44,487 nucleotides of DNA from JBJHAX01 sp050480705 (GCA_050480705.1 JBJHAX010000018.1:1-44487); one strand, 5' to 3'. Positions 23,210 to 31,895 are shown, counted from the first letter of the stretch. Translations and numbers: made by a program. Notes: generated from the letters alone by a model not told the origin.

Positions 23210-24360
23210 GATCCGACCGCAACGCGCGCCTGGGGCAACACGGCGGTGATCCGCTCGTGCTGCCGGCAGAACGCGCACACCTCGCCGATCGTGGGCATGC
23301 CGCAACGACCGCACGCCTGCAGGTCGACCGCCTCGCCGTCCTCGGGCCGGAACCGCTCGTGACGTTCGAGGAAGCCGAACAGCAGTTGCGCCTTGAGACC
23401 GGGCGTCGCCGCCTCGAGCACATCGAGGGCCTGCTTGAGCTCGTGCCCGGTATTGCCCTCGACCAGTGGGCACTCTTCGACCACGTAGTCGATCCCGCGC
23501 ACGACGCAGTAGGCCGCCATCTCGCGCTCAGAAAGCCGGTAGAGCGGCTTGCACTTGCGGACCTGGTTGTCCCCCGACGCCTCGAGCACCGGGTGCTGGC
23601 GCGCGAGCAGCCCGTCGTTCCAGCGCACGAGGTTGCCGAGCAGCGTCGCCGCTTCGTCGTCGAGGTTGTGGCCGGTGACCATCACGTCGTAGCCGTGCTC
23701 CACCGCCACCCGATTGAACACATAGCGCTTCGACAGTCCGCAGACGGCGCATGCCGAACGATCTGTGGCATTCGCGCCGCTTGGCGTGGTGTAGCCGTAC
23801 TCCTCGGCGAGGGCGACCTCGTGGAGGCGGGCATCGTGTCGTTTCGCGAAATCACGGCAGATCGTGGCGCTGCGCTGCGAGTACCCGCCGATGCCCAGTC
23901 CGACGTACAGGCCATCGGCCCGGTAGCCCAGCGACAACAGTACGTCCCACAGCGCCAGCGAGTCCTTGCCTCCCGACACCGCGACCAGGATTCGGTCGGC
24001 ATACGAAAACATCCGTTGCGGTGTGGTGCCCGGTGGGCGGTCGATCGCCTTGCGGACCTGGCGCAGGACGTGGTCGCTGAAATGATGGGCGCACCATGCG
24101 GCACGGTGCCGGGGCTCTTCGATGACCGCGACGTCGCGACAGGTGGCGCAGCGCATCACATCTTCGGCGCCGCCGGAGATGACCGGGCGGACCTCGACCT
24201 CGGCGTCGTCGTCGAGAAGTTGTGCAGCCGTCACCAACTGGCCGTTCTCGATGACCAGCACCGTGTGCGGCGCGATGGAGAGCTGCTCGAGCAGGTCAGC
24301 GACACGCAGCGGCCCCTCGACCTGTTCGGTCCTGTCCGGGTTGCGCAGATGGACGCGCAC
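23206..24360 (-). CDS. ThiS/MoaD-like sulfur carrier fused to TtuA-type tRNA 2-thiolase
   Basis: This 384-residue protein has two parts. Residues 1-64 look like a beta-grasp sulfur carrier (TtuB/ThiS): strand, helix (RVADLLEQLSI), VLVIENGQLV, and the end VEVRPVISGG with Gly63-Gly64. Residues 65-384 match TtuA, about its usual 320 residues. They carry zinc site 1 (C71, C74, C90, H93), PP-loop SGGKDS at 129-134, catalytic-type cysteines in CAVCG (204/207) and RKCKP (270), HNLDDEA, and zinc site 2 (C350, C353, C362, C365). The family makes 2-thiouridine in tRNA with sulfur from a carrier thiocarboxylate. Here the Gly-Gly is internal, so it is either cleaved or used differently. The GTG start has GAGGAGGAGG just upstream. 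Confidence 0.88.
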   Translation of the reverse strand: MRVHLRNPDRTEQVEGPLRVADLLEQLSIAPHTVLVIENGQLVTAAQLLDDDAEVEVRPVISGGAEDVMRCATCRDVAVIEEPRHRAAWCAHHFSDHVLRQVRKAIDRPPGTTPQRMFSYADRILVAVSGGKDSLALWDVLLSLGYRADGLYVGLGIGGYSQRSATICRDFAKRHDARLHEVALAEEYGYTTPSGANATDRSACAVCGLSKRYVFNRVAVEHGYDVMVTGHNLDDEAATLLGNLVRWNDGLLARQHPVLEASGDNQVRKCKPLYRLSEREMAAYCVVRGIDYVVEECPLVEGNTGHELKQALDVLEAATPGLKAQLLFGFLERHERFRPEDGEAVDLQACGRCGMPTIGEVCAFCRQHERITAVLPQARVAVGS

Positions 24361-24396
24361 GCCTCCTCCTCGTGCGACGGGCGCAGCGGATCGAGG

Positions 24397-26778
24397 CTAT
24401 CGAGCAACCTGCGTCGCCGGATCAACGCTGACCGGTTGCTCCGCGGTCAACGTCACCTTCTCGCCGGACACCGTGATGTCGACAAGGTCGCCTTCCACGA
24501 GCGTGAAGGTCCACGCGTCGTGGGTCAGATCCACCGTCAGCTGGCGCTGACGAAACCGCAAGCTGAAGCGCAGGCGGTCCCAGGTGCGTGGAAGACGCGG
24601 TTCGAAGGCGAGTTCGCCTTGGAAGTCGGTCATACCCCCGAAACCGTAGGTGAGCGCCATCCAGACCCCGCCGGTCGACGCGATGTGCACGCCGTCCACG
24701 ACGTTGCCTGCGACATCGGCGAGATCCATCAGCAACGCGTAGTTGAAGTACTCGAGGGCCTTGTCCTCGTAGCCGATCTCGGCCGCGAGGATCGACTGGA
24801 CGCAGGCCGACAGCGACGAATCGCCCGTCGTCAGCGGGTCGTAGTAGTCGAAGTTGCGCCGCTTCTGCTCCCGGGAGAACTCGTTGCCGAGCAGCACCAT
24901 CGCCAAGACGACGTCTGCTTGCTTGATGACCTGATGGCGGTAGATCACCAGCGGGTGGTAGTTGAGCAGGAGCGGATAGTGCTCGATGGGGGTTTCGGCG
25001 AAATTCCAGACTTCCTTCTCGAGGAAGTTCGCGTCCTGCGGATGGATGCCGCGGTCCTCGTCGAATGGCACGTACATCACTTCGGCAGCACGTCGCCAGG
25101 CGTCGACCTCGTCGTCGTCCAGGTTGGTGGCGTGAACCAGGCGCCCGTACGCCTCGGGACGATCCTCGCGCAGCCAGGTGATCACCTCGACCGCGTAACG
25201 CAGGTTCGCCCTGGCCATCAGATTCGTAAAGGCGTTGTCGTTGACCACCGTGGTGTACTCGTCGGGTCCGGTGACACCGTGGATGTGGAACGACCCGGTT
25301 CTCGGGCTGAAGAATCCGAGCCCGCTCCACAGCCGTGCCGTCTCGACGAGGATCTCCGCACCGACCTCGGCCAGCAGATCTTCATCACCCCGCACATCGA
25401 CGTAGCGGCGGATCGCGTAGGCAACGTCGGCGTCGATGTGGTACTGGGCGGTCCCGGCCGCGTAGTAGGACGACGCCTCCTCGCCGTTGATGGTGCGCCA
25501 CGGGAACAGCGCGCCCTGTTCGGACAACTCCGCAGCCCGATCACGGGCGAGGTCGAGCATCGAGTGACGGAATCGCAGCAGGTTGCGCGTCACTCGCGGC
25601 TCGGTGTAGGTGAGGAAGGGAGCGACGTAGATCTCGGTGTCCCAGAAGTAGTGGCCTTCGTAGGCCTGACCCGTGAGCCCTTTGGCGGGGATGCCGGTCG
25701 TCTCCGCCCTGGCCGAGGCCTGCAGCAACTGGAAGATGTTCCACCGCACCGCCTGCTGGATGCGCTGAGGCCCCTCGACGACGACGTCGGCACGTGACCA
25801 CGCATCGTCGAGCCAGGCGCGTTGCCCCTGCTCGAGCTCGCTGAACGGGGTGCTCACCGCGCGGTCCAGCGTGCGGCCGGCCCGGTCGACGAGTTCGATC
25901 GGCGGGACCGTTCGCGACGTGTGGTAGGTGAAGTACTTCGTGATGCGGATCGGCACGCCACCGCGCGCATCGATGACGAAGACGATCTTGCCGAGATCCT
26001 CCGACCAGGTGCGCTGCACCCGCCAGGCGTTGTCGGTCTCGATCACGTGGTCGACACCGACGCTCATCGTCATCTTGGAGTTGGTCGTGCGATAGCCCGT
26101 GACCAGCCGGTGGCGGTCTTCGATGTGGTCGGTGGCGCTGAGCACCCGGCGCCCGAACCGTTGCGCGCGGCGCGGGTCGGCCCCGTTGGCGCCGTTGACG
26201 CCATTGCGCGGTTCGTCCTGTGCGCGCGCGTCCTGGCGGTTGAGGACCTGCGAGGAGACCACGACGGGTGCGTCGAGGTCGACCTCGATCTCGTACTCGA
26301 TGGCGCCCAGATGACGGTGCGGGAACGAGACCATGCGCGCCGAGCGAACCTGCACCTGTTTGCCACCCGGCGTCGACCAGTTCAGGTGCCGTCGCAGGAC
26401 ACCGCCGCGCAGGTCGAGTTCGCGCTGGTACTCGGTGACGCGTGCGGTGGGCAAGTACAACGGTTCGTCGTCGACGTAGAGCTTCATCAGCGTGACGTCG
26501 GGTGCGTTCACGATGGTCTGACCCGTACGCGCGAAGCCGAACGCCTCCTCGGCGTGCACGATCGGCCACGTCTCGTGGAACCCGTTGAGGAACACGCCGG
26601 GCTCGATGCCCGGACGTCCTTCTTCGAACGTCCCGCGGATCCCGATGAACCCGTTCGAGACCGAGAAGATCGTCTCGGCGTTGCCCATCCACGCCGAGGT
26701 GAACTCGCGCTCGACGATGCGCCATTCGTCGGGCGGGTAGATGTGCTGCGGAGGCAGCCGCAGTTTGCGGGGAATCAT
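24397..26778 (-). CDS. Glycoside hydrolase family 65 disaccharide phosphorylase
   Basis: This 793-residue protein has the full GH65 layout. An N-terminal beta-sandwich runs to about residue 270, a linker with an NG-rich insert lies near 192-200, and the (alpha/alpha)6 barrel shows AYEGHYFWDTEIYVAPF. HGVTGPDEYT carries the likely catalytic acid Glu507, and IKQADVVLAM is a phosphate-site segment. A small C-terminal beta domain closes it. GH65 enzymes split maltose, trehalose or kojibiose with phosphate to beta-glucose 1-phosphate and glucose. Which disaccharide is used cannot be read here. A beta-phosphoglucomutase-like gene at 37228-37881 would convert the product. It stands alone, 36 bp before the tRNA-thiolase gene. 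Confidence 0.92.
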   Translation of the reverse strand: MIPRKLRLPPQHIYPPDEWRIVEREFTSAWMGNAETIFSVSNGFIGIRGTFEEGRPGIEPGVFLNGFHETWPIVHAEEAFGFARTGQTIVNAPDVTLMKLYVDDEPLYLPTARVTEYQRELDLRGGVLRRHLNWSTPGGKQVQVRSARMVSFPHRHLGAIEYEIEVDLDAPVVVSSQVLNRQDARAQDEPRNGVNGANGADPRRAQRFGRRVLSATDHIEDRHRLVTGYRTTNSKMTMSVGVDHVIETDNAWRVQRTWSEDLGKIVFVIDARGGVPIRITKYFTYHTSRTVPPIELVDRAGRTLDRAVSTPFSELEQGQRAWLDDAWSRADVVVEGPQRIQQAVRWNIFQLLQASARAETTGIPAKGLTGQAYEGHYFWDTEIYVAPFLTYTEPRVTRNLLRFRHSMLDLARDRAAELSEQGALFPWRTINGEEASSYYAAGTAQYHIDADVAYAIRRYVDVRGDEDLLAEVGAEILVETARLWSGLGFFSPRTGSFHIHGVTGPDEYTTVVNDNAFTNLMARANLRYAVEVITWLREDRPEAYGRLVHATNLDDDEVDAWRRAAEVMYVPFDEDRGIHPQDANFLEKEVWNFAETPIEHYPLLLNYHPLVIYRHQVIKQADVVLAMVLLGNEFSREQKRRNFDYYDPLTTGDSSLSACVQSILAAEIGYEDKALEYFNYALLMDLADVAGNVVDGVHIASTGGVWMALTYGFGGMTDFQGELAFEPRLPRTWDRLRFSLRFRQRQLTVDLTHDAWTFTLVEGDLVDITVSGEKVTLTAEQPVSVDPATQVAR

Positions 26779-26802
26779 CGACCGCAGTCCGTTCGCACAG
26801 CG

Positions 26803-26826
26803 GCGCCCGCCGGGTCCGGCGGGTGC
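26803..26826. terminator. GC-rich hairpin between msrA and the GH65 gene
   Basis: In the 134-bp gap, CCCGCCG and CGGCGGG form a 7-bp perfect stem with a 4-base loop, extendable to 10 pairs with one G-U on the plus strand. It lies 87 bp after the msrA stop. No T-run follows, so termination of msrA is only possible, not shown. Confidence 0.3.
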
Positions 26827-26912
26827 GGCGACGCTAGTGCGGCACGCTGGCCGATGCCGTCAACCGCAACGCCGCGGCGGCCCATTCGGTCACGGCTCGC
26901 GCGGCGAGCACC

Positions 26913-27467
26913 TTACGATGGATACGACGCCTGGCAGAAGCCGTGGTTGCAGTAGCCGTGCGGATGGCGCGCGAGATACTGCTGGTGCATCTCTTCGGCG
27001 AGCCAGTAGCTGCCCAGCGGCTCCACCGTCGTCGTGATCCTTCCGGCGCCGACCTCGTCGAGCGCGGCCTGGTAGCGGTCACGCGAGCGCGTCGCGATCT
27101 CGTGCTGCATCGGCGAGGTGGTGAGCACGATCGAGCGGTACTGCGGACCGATGTCGTTGCCCTGGCGGTCGCCCTGCGTGGGGTCATGGTTCTCCCAGAA
27201 GGCGGCGAGTAGACGCTCATAGTCGACCCGCGACGGGTCGTGCACGATCCCGACCACTTCGGCGTGCCCGGTGGTGCCGGTGCACACCTGGGCGTAGGTG
27301 GGCTCGTCGAGGTCCCCGCCCGCATAGGCCGCGAAGGTCGTCCACACGCCGTCGATCTGCCAGAAGATCCGCTCGGCGCCCCAGAAACAGCCCATTCCGA
27401 CCACCGCGAGTTCGTGGCCATCGGGCCACGGTGGTGTCATCGGTGTACCGAGTACGAGGTGCTCCAC
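26913..27467 (-). CDS. msrA: Peptide methionine sulfoxide reductase MsrA
   Basis: This 184-residue enzyme reduces methionine-S-sulfoxide in oxidised proteins. The catalytic motif GCFWGAERIF is followed by YAGG, GHAEVVGIVHDPSRVDY, FWENHDPTQGDRQGNDIGPQYRS and the C-terminal YCNHGFCQ with possible resolving cysteines. The start is placed at GTG 27467, where GGGAGG lies 6 bases upstream; MTPPWPDG eight codons later is an alternative. It is read divergently from the phosphoglycerate mutase operon across a 245-bp gap in which I see no convincing promoter pair. Confidence 0.95.
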   Translation of the reverse strand: MEHLVLGTPMTPPWPDGHELAVVGMGCFWGAERIFWQIDGVWTTFAAYAGGDLDEPTYAQVCTGTTGHAEVVGIVHDPSRVDYERLLAAFWENHDPTQGDRQGNDIGPQYRSIVLTTSPMQHEIATRSRDRYQAALDEVGAGRITTTVEPLGSYWLAEEMHQQYLARHPHGYCNHGFCQASYPS

Positions 27468-27712
27468 GACCTGCCTCCCACCCGCTCGGCGTCGCACACG
27501 GCGGTCGCGACGGACTCCGCGTGCTTCGCGAGGTCGACCATCACGGTATCGCTGGCACACCCGGGTCTGGCACGCAGGCGCGCTCGGGGTTGTCGCCGGC
27601 CACATCGACGCGGTCGTCTACCCTCGCAAGGCGCGATCGGCGATCTGCAGCGGGTCCTCCCTCGCGCTGTTCGCGCCCGCGACGACGTCGGCCCGTGCGA
27701 GGAGATGCCGCG

Positions 27713-28321
27713 ATGCCTGAGCTCGTCCTGGTCCGTCACGGCCAGTCGTTGTGGAACCTCGAGAACAGGTTCACCGGCTGGGTGGACGTCCCGCTGACCC
27801 CGTTGGGCGAACAGGAGGCCGAGGACGCCGGACGCCGGCTGCGGGGGCGCCACTTCGACGTTGCCTACACCTCGGTGCTCACGCGCGCCGAGGAAACCTT
27901 GCGGATCGCCCTCGAAACGATGGGCGCGACGCCGCCGATCATCCGTGACCAGGCACTCAATGAACGCCACTACGGCGACCTACAAGGACTGAACAAGGCG
28001 GCGACCGCCGAGAAGTACGGGGACGAACAGGTCAGGATCTGGCGTCGCTCCTACGCCACCCCGCCACCCAACGGTGAAGCACTGGCCGACACCGCCGCGC
28101 GGACACTGCCGTTCTTCGAACGTGCGATCCTCGGCGACATCGCTCAGGGCAAGAACGTGCTCGTCGTCGCACACGGCAACTCCAACCGCTCCATCGTGAT
28201 GCGCCTCGACGATCTCGACGAGCAACAGGTGCTCGAACTCGAACTCGCCACCGGTGTGCCGGTGGTCTACGACCTGGGCGAGGACGGCAGCGTGCTGGGC
28301 AAGGAGATCCTCGATGGCTGA
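27713..28321 (+). CDS. gpmA: 2,3-bisphosphoglycerate-dependent phosphoglycerate mutase
   Basis: This 202-residue histidine-phosphatase-fold enzyme interconverts 3- and 2-phosphoglycerate in glycolysis. LVRHGQSLWN carries the phosphorylated His, ERHYGDLQGLNKAATAEKYG is the dPGM signature that separates mutases from phosphatases, and VVAHGNSNRSIV carries the second His. It is shorter than the roughly 250-residue form because it lacks the extended middle and C-terminal regions, like other short dPGMs. ATG 27713 starts MPELVLVRHG, with GAGGAG about 9 bases upstream. Its stop overlaps the hemQ start by 8 bp. Confidence 0.92.
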   Translation: MPELVLVRHGQSLWNLENRFTGWVDVPLTPLGEQEAEDAGRRLRGRHFDVAYTSVLTRAEETLRIALETMGATPPIIRDQALNERHYGDLQGLNKAATAEKYGDEQVRIWRRSYATPPPNGEALADTAARTLPFFERAILGDIAQGKNVLVVAHGNSNRSIVMRLDDLDEQQVLELELATGVPVVYDLGEDGSVLGKEILDG

Positions 28322-29180
28322 CGACCAACCGCGCGGCGGCCCCGACCCCGAAACGGCCAGCACGCCGGTCGACGAACCTAGCCACGTCGAGGCAGCCGAC
28401 GACGCGATCACACCTCGCGAGGGACTCAACGTCCTCCACCTGTTCCTGCGGGTCGATCACAGGCGTGCTACCGCGGACGCCGAGGTCGGCAAGCGTCTGG
28501 CCGACACGCTGTCGGAGTGGAACGAGACGCTGCAACTGCATCTGTTCAGCGTCCCTGGCCACAAGGCCGACATCATGCTCATGGCGATCGACCGCGACCT
28601 CGCGCGCCTGAGACTGCTGCAATCCGACGTGCTCGCCAGCGCAGCTGGCGCCGTCGAGCTCACCTGGTCGTATCTCTCGCTGACCGAAGGCAGCGAGTAC
28701 ACGCAGACGGCCGAGCAGTACCGCGACGAACTCGCCGCCAAAGGAGCACACGGCGCCGATCTCGATCGGCGTGTCGAGGAGTTCGCCCAGCGCATGGAAC
28801 GCTACACCCACGACAAGCTGTATCCGGACATGCCCCGCTGGGCCGTGGCGTGCTTCTACCCCATGTCCCACCGCCGCGAAGGCGACGACAACTGGTACGC
28901 GCTCGATTTCGAGGCGCGCAGACGGCTGATGCACGAACACGGCCGCAGTGGACGTGCATTCACCGGACGGGTCATCCAGCTCGTGTCGGGCTCGACCGGA
29001 CTCGACGACTGGGAGTGGGGCGTCACGCTGTTCGCGCACGACGTCGCCGACCTCAAAGAGATCGTCTACAAGCTGCGCTACGACGAAGCCTCGGCACGCT
29101 TCGCCGAGTTCGGTCCGTTCGTCGTAGGCATCCGCCGGGATCCACGCCCCCTCATGGCCGACGTCGGCTTGTCTTCCTGA
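28314..29180 (+). CDS. hemQ: Coproheme decarboxylase HemQ/ChdC
   Basis: This 288-residue protein of the chlorite-dismutase family makes heme b from coproheme by two oxidative decarboxylations, the last step of the coproporphyrin-dependent pathway. A disordered acidic N-terminus of about 35 residues comes first. The core has FYPMSHRREGDDNWYALDFEARRRLMHEHGRSGR, with the likely catalytic Tyr182 and the heme-ligand His209, then LVSGSTGLDDWEWGVTLF and ASARFAEFGPFVVGIR. The pattern YPMS[KH]RR is close to the form I know from Firmicutes. AGGAG lies before ATG 28314, inside gpmA. The Nudix gene follows directly. Confidence 0.92.
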   Translation: MADDQPRGGPDPETASTPVDEPSHVEAADDAITPREGLNVLHLFLRVDHRRATADAEVGKRLADTLSEWNETLQLHLFSVPGHKADIMLMAIDRDLARLRLLQSDVLASAAGAVELTWSYLSLTEGSEYTQTAEQYRDELAAKGAHGADLDRRVEEFAQRMERYTHDKLYPDMPRWAVACFYPMSHRREGDDNWYALDFEARRRLMHEHGRSGRAFTGRVIQLVSGSTGLDDWEWGVTLFAHDVADLKEIVYKLRYDEASARFAEFGPFVVGIRRDPRPLMADVGLSS

Positions 29181-29182
29181 GC

Positions 29183-29740
29183 GTGGCCGGAGGCGCTGCG
29201 GCCGGACACGTCAAGCAGCTGCGCGCGCTGCTCGCGGTCCACGACCCCATCGATGCGCAGGAACGCTCGTCGCTCGATGAGACACTGCGGGCCCTCGACA
29301 CGCTCCACAACCCGTTCGACGCCGAGGCCGACCGTGTGCATGTCACTGCCTCCGCGATCGTTCTCGACGGCCAGGGGCAGGTTCTGCTGCATCTGCACCG
29401 AAGGATCGGACGATGGCTGCAGCCGGGCGGCCACCTGCAGGCAGGTGAGGCACCGGACGCCGCGGCAGTTCGTGAGACCCGTGAAGAGACCGGCCTGGCG
29501 CTGAAGCATCCCGGCGGTCACCCGCTGCTCGCGCATGTCGACGTCCACGATGTCGATGCCGCCCACCGCCATCTGGATCTGCGCTTCGTCGGGCACGCGG
29601 ACGGCGACGCGCCGCTGGATCCCGACCTCGGCGAATCACCCGACATCGCGTGGTTCACGGTCGAGCAGGCATTCAGGGTCGCGGACGCATCGTGTGTCGC
29701 GGCGATCCGGGCGGCGCTTCAACGCACCGACGGCCGGTGA
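29183..29740 (+). CDS. Nudix hydrolase
   Basis: This 185-residue protein has a helical N-terminal part of about 55 residues (QLRALLAVHDPIDAQERSSLDETLRALDTL) and a Nudix domain. The Nudix box is complete: G-x5-E-x7-REx2EExG reads GHLQAGEAPDAAAVRETREETGL. Such enzymes cleave a nucleoside diphosphate linked to another group with Mg2+; the substrate is not predictable. GTG 29183 begins two bases after the hemQ stop with no clear Shine-Dalgarno, so translation is probably coupled. It ends 34 bp from the convergent nucS end. Confidence 0.88.
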   Translation: MAGGAAAGHVKQLRALLAVHDPIDAQERSSLDETLRALDTLHNPFDAEADRVHVTASAIVLDGQGQVLLHLHRRIGRWLQPGGHLQAGEAPDAAAVRETREETGLALKHPGGHPLLAHVDVHDVDAAHRHLDLRFVGHADGDAPLDPDLGESPDIAWFTVEQAFRVADASCVAAIRAALQRTDGR

Positions 29741-29774
29741 CCGGCAAGGACGCCAGCGGATGCAGGGTTCGCGC

Positions 29775-30434
29775 TCAGAACAGGCGCGCCTGGGGGTCCT
29801 GCTCGCCACGCAGATCCGAGAGATCGACCTCGACCCAGCCGATGCCGCGTGATTCTGCCAGTACCCGCGCCTGCGGTTTGACGCGGGTGGCCGCGAACAA
29901 CCCGCGGACCGGGCGCAGCATCGGGTCGCGGTCGAGCCGGTCGAGGTAGCGCGTCAGCTGTTCGACGCCGTCGATCTCGCCGATGCGTTTGACCTCCACG
30001 GCGACAGCGACGCCGTCGGGGTCGCGGCAGAGCAGATCAACGGGCCCGAGGTCCGTGCGGTACTCGCGTTGCACACACACCAGCCCCGGCTCGAGATGGC
30101 CCGGATGCGTCGCCAGCAACTCCTGCAGGTCGCGTTCGACGCCGTCGAGGGTCAACCCCCGGTCGGTGTCGAGCTCGTAGGCGACCTCGTCGAGAACCTC
30201 CTCGATCTCGATGACCAGCTCCTCACCTTTCGGGTTGGTCACGGTCCAGCGTCCGGGTTCCTCGCGCAGCGTGTTGGGCGCGTTCATCCAGTTCAGCGGC
30301 TTGTAGGCGCCGACGTCTGCATGGATGGCGACACAGCCGTCGGCTTTGACCATCAGCATCCGGACGGCCGGCTCGAGCGTCGATGACAGCCGGCCACGGT
30401 AGGTCGCCGAGCATCGCGCGATGACGATCCTCAT
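29775..30434 (-). CDS. nucS: Mismatch-specific endonuclease NucS/EndoMS
   Basis: This 219-residue nuclease cuts both strands at G-T, G-G and T-T mismatches and provides the MutS/MutL-independent mismatch repair of actinobacteria and some archaea. The N-terminal beta domain (residues 1-95, with YKPLNWMNAPN) dimerises and binds DNA. The C-terminal nuclease domain carries the active site D133 (GPVDLLCRD) with E147 and K149 (VAVEVKR). The ending QARLF resembles the sliding-clamp-binding tail of known NucS. ATG 30434 begins MRIVIARC, the conserved start. It is divergent from ychF across 153 bp. Confidence 0.95.
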   Translation of the reverse strand: MRIVIARCSATYRGRLSSTLEPAVRMLMVKADGCVAIHADVGAYKPLNWMNAPNTLREEPGRWTVTNPKGEELVIEIEEVLDEVAYELDTDRGLTLDGVERDLQELLATHPGHLEPGLVCVQREYRTDLGPVDLLCRDPDGVAVAVEVKRIGEIDGVEQLTRYLDRLDRDPMLRPVRGLFAATRVKPQARVLAESRGIGWVEVDLSDLRGEQDPQARLF

Positions 30435-30587
30435 CGGCGTCCCTGTCGCGACGTGGAATTGGCGCTGCTGCCCGCCCTTGGCGGCCGACCGTAGCGACTG
30501 CCCGCTCGGATACGCTCGCCCCAGGGGCCGGATCCGCACACGGCGACCAGGCCTGTCGCAACCCGCGCCCGCCGCAAAGGACGACCG

Positions 30588-31679
30588 ATGACGCTCCAGG
30601 TGGGCCTCGTCGGCCTCCCGAACGTCGGCAAATCGACGTTGTTCAACGCGGTGTCACAGGCCGGCGCACAAACGGCGAACTTCCCGTTCTGCACCATCGA
30701 GCCCAACGTCGGCGTCGTCGGCGTGCCCGATGCGCGGCTTGACGAGCTCGCCCGCCTCGCCGCCTCGCAACGCACGGTCCACACCTCGATCGAGTTCGTC
30801 GACATCGCCGGCCTCGTCGCCGGTGCGGCACGCGGCGAAGGCCTCGGCAACCAGTTTCTCGCGCATGTGCGCGAGGTCGACGCGATCTGCCACGTCGTGC
30901 GCTGCTTCGATGACCCCGACGTGGTCCACGTCGACGGCGCGGTTGACCCAGAGCGCGACATCGGCGTCATCGACACCGAGCTGATTCTCAAAGACCTCGA
31001 GACGGTCGAACGCAGGCTGGAACGCGCCCGCCGCGCCGCCAAGGGAGGCGACCGCGCACTCGCACGTGAGGTCGACCAGCTCACCTCACTCGCCGCCCAT
31101 CTCGACGGCAGCGTCGCGGCACGCGCATTCGGCGGCGAACTCGACCCGTCACTCGAACGCGAACTGTCGCTGCTGACCACCAAGCCCGTGCTGTACGCGG
31201 CCAACGTCGCCGACACCGACCTTCCCGAGGGCAACCGGCACGTCGATGTCGTGCGCAAGCTCGCCGAACGTGACGGCTCCGAACTCGTCGTCGTCTCGGC
31301 TCGCGTCGAAGAGGAACTCGTCGACCTCGACCCAGACGAGCGCGCCGAGTACCTCAGCTCGCTCGGGCTCGAACGTAGCGGGCTCGAGCGGCTCATCGAG
31401 CGCGCCTACCGACTACTGGACCTCATCACCTTCTTCACCGCAGGCCCCAAAGAAGCGCGCGCATGGACCGTGCCGTCCGGGTCCACCGCGCCGCGCGCCG
31501 CGCGCGAGATCCACACCGACTTCGAGCGCGGATTCATCCGCGCGGAGGTCATCGCCTACGCCGACTACGTCACGCTCGGAAGCGAGGCGGCCGCGCGGGA
31601 CGCGGGCCGCATGCGCCTGGAGGGCAAGGAGTACGTCGTCGCGGACGGCGACGTCATCCACTTCCGTTTCAACGTTTGA
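30588..31679 (+). CDS. ychF: Obg-like ATPase YchF
   Basis: This 363-residue P-loop ATPase of the Obg family associates with ribosomes and is linked to oxidative-stress response. GLPNVGKSTLFNAVS is motif G1, NFPFCTIEPNVGVV the switch region and DIAGLVAGAARGEGLGNQFLAHVREVDAI motif G3. The G4 position reads YAANVAD instead of NKxD, as in the ATP-preferring YchF group. A helical insert (150-200) and a C-terminal TGS domain (TFFTAGPKEARAWTVPSGST through FERGFIRAEVIAY) complete the protein. AAAGGA precedes ATG 30588. The protein has the usual family length. Confidence 0.96.
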   Translation: MTLQVGLVGLPNVGKSTLFNAVSQAGAQTANFPFCTIEPNVGVVGVPDARLDELARLAASQRTVHTSIEFVDIAGLVAGAARGEGLGNQFLAHVREVDAICHVVRCFDDPDVVHVDGAVDPERDIGVIDTELILKDLETVERRLERARRAAKGGDRALAREVDQLTSLAAHLDGSVAARAFGGELDPSLERELSLLTTKPVLYAANVADTDLPEGNRHVDVVRKLAERDGSELVVVSARVEEELVDLDPDERAEYLSSLGLERSGLERLIERAYRLLDLITFFTAGPKEARAWTVPSGSTAPRAAREIHTDFERGFIRAEVIAYADYVTLGSEAAARDAGRMRLEGKEYVVADGDVIHFRFNV

Positions 31680-31706
31680 GCGTGCCACCGTCACCGGAGC
31701 CGATCC

Positions 31707-31895
31707 ATGACCCGATCTGAACCCATCACCCGCCTCGAGGTCGCCGCCTGCCCGACCCATCGTCTCGACGTGCGCCACTACGCCGCCTACGAGGTCGGCT
31801 GCGCCTGCCTCAACGACACGCGGCGCGACGAACTCGGACGTCGTCTCGAGCAGGCACGCGCTGAAGGAAACCCTCTGGCCGAGATGGCCGAGTGA
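31707..31895 (+). CDS. Small Cys/His protein of unknown function coupled to pepN
   Basis: This 62-residue protein has Cys15, His18, His24, Cys32 and Cys34 (CPTHRL, RHYAAYEVGCACL), which could bind a metal, followed by an amphipathic helix (RDELGRRLEQARAEGN). GGAG lies 8 bases before the ATG, and the stop overlaps the aminopeptidase GTG by 4 bp (GTGA), so it is probably translated. I know no family for it. A structural role with the aminopeptidase or simple upstream coupling are both possible. Confidence 0.6.
   Translation: MTRSEPITRLEVAACPTHRLDVRHYAAYEVGCACLNDTRRDELGRRLEQARAEGNPLAEMAE

Noticed and set aside
23257..25797. Open frame of about 846 codons on the plus strand
   Set aside because: It is antisense to the TtuA fusion and GH65 genes; no motif, and the real genes have full catalytic sites.
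27468..27712. Small RNA or tRNA gene in the largest intergenic gap
   Set aside because: I saw no T-loop, acceptor pairing or terminator with T-run in this 245-bp divergent gap; it is more likely regulatory DNA.
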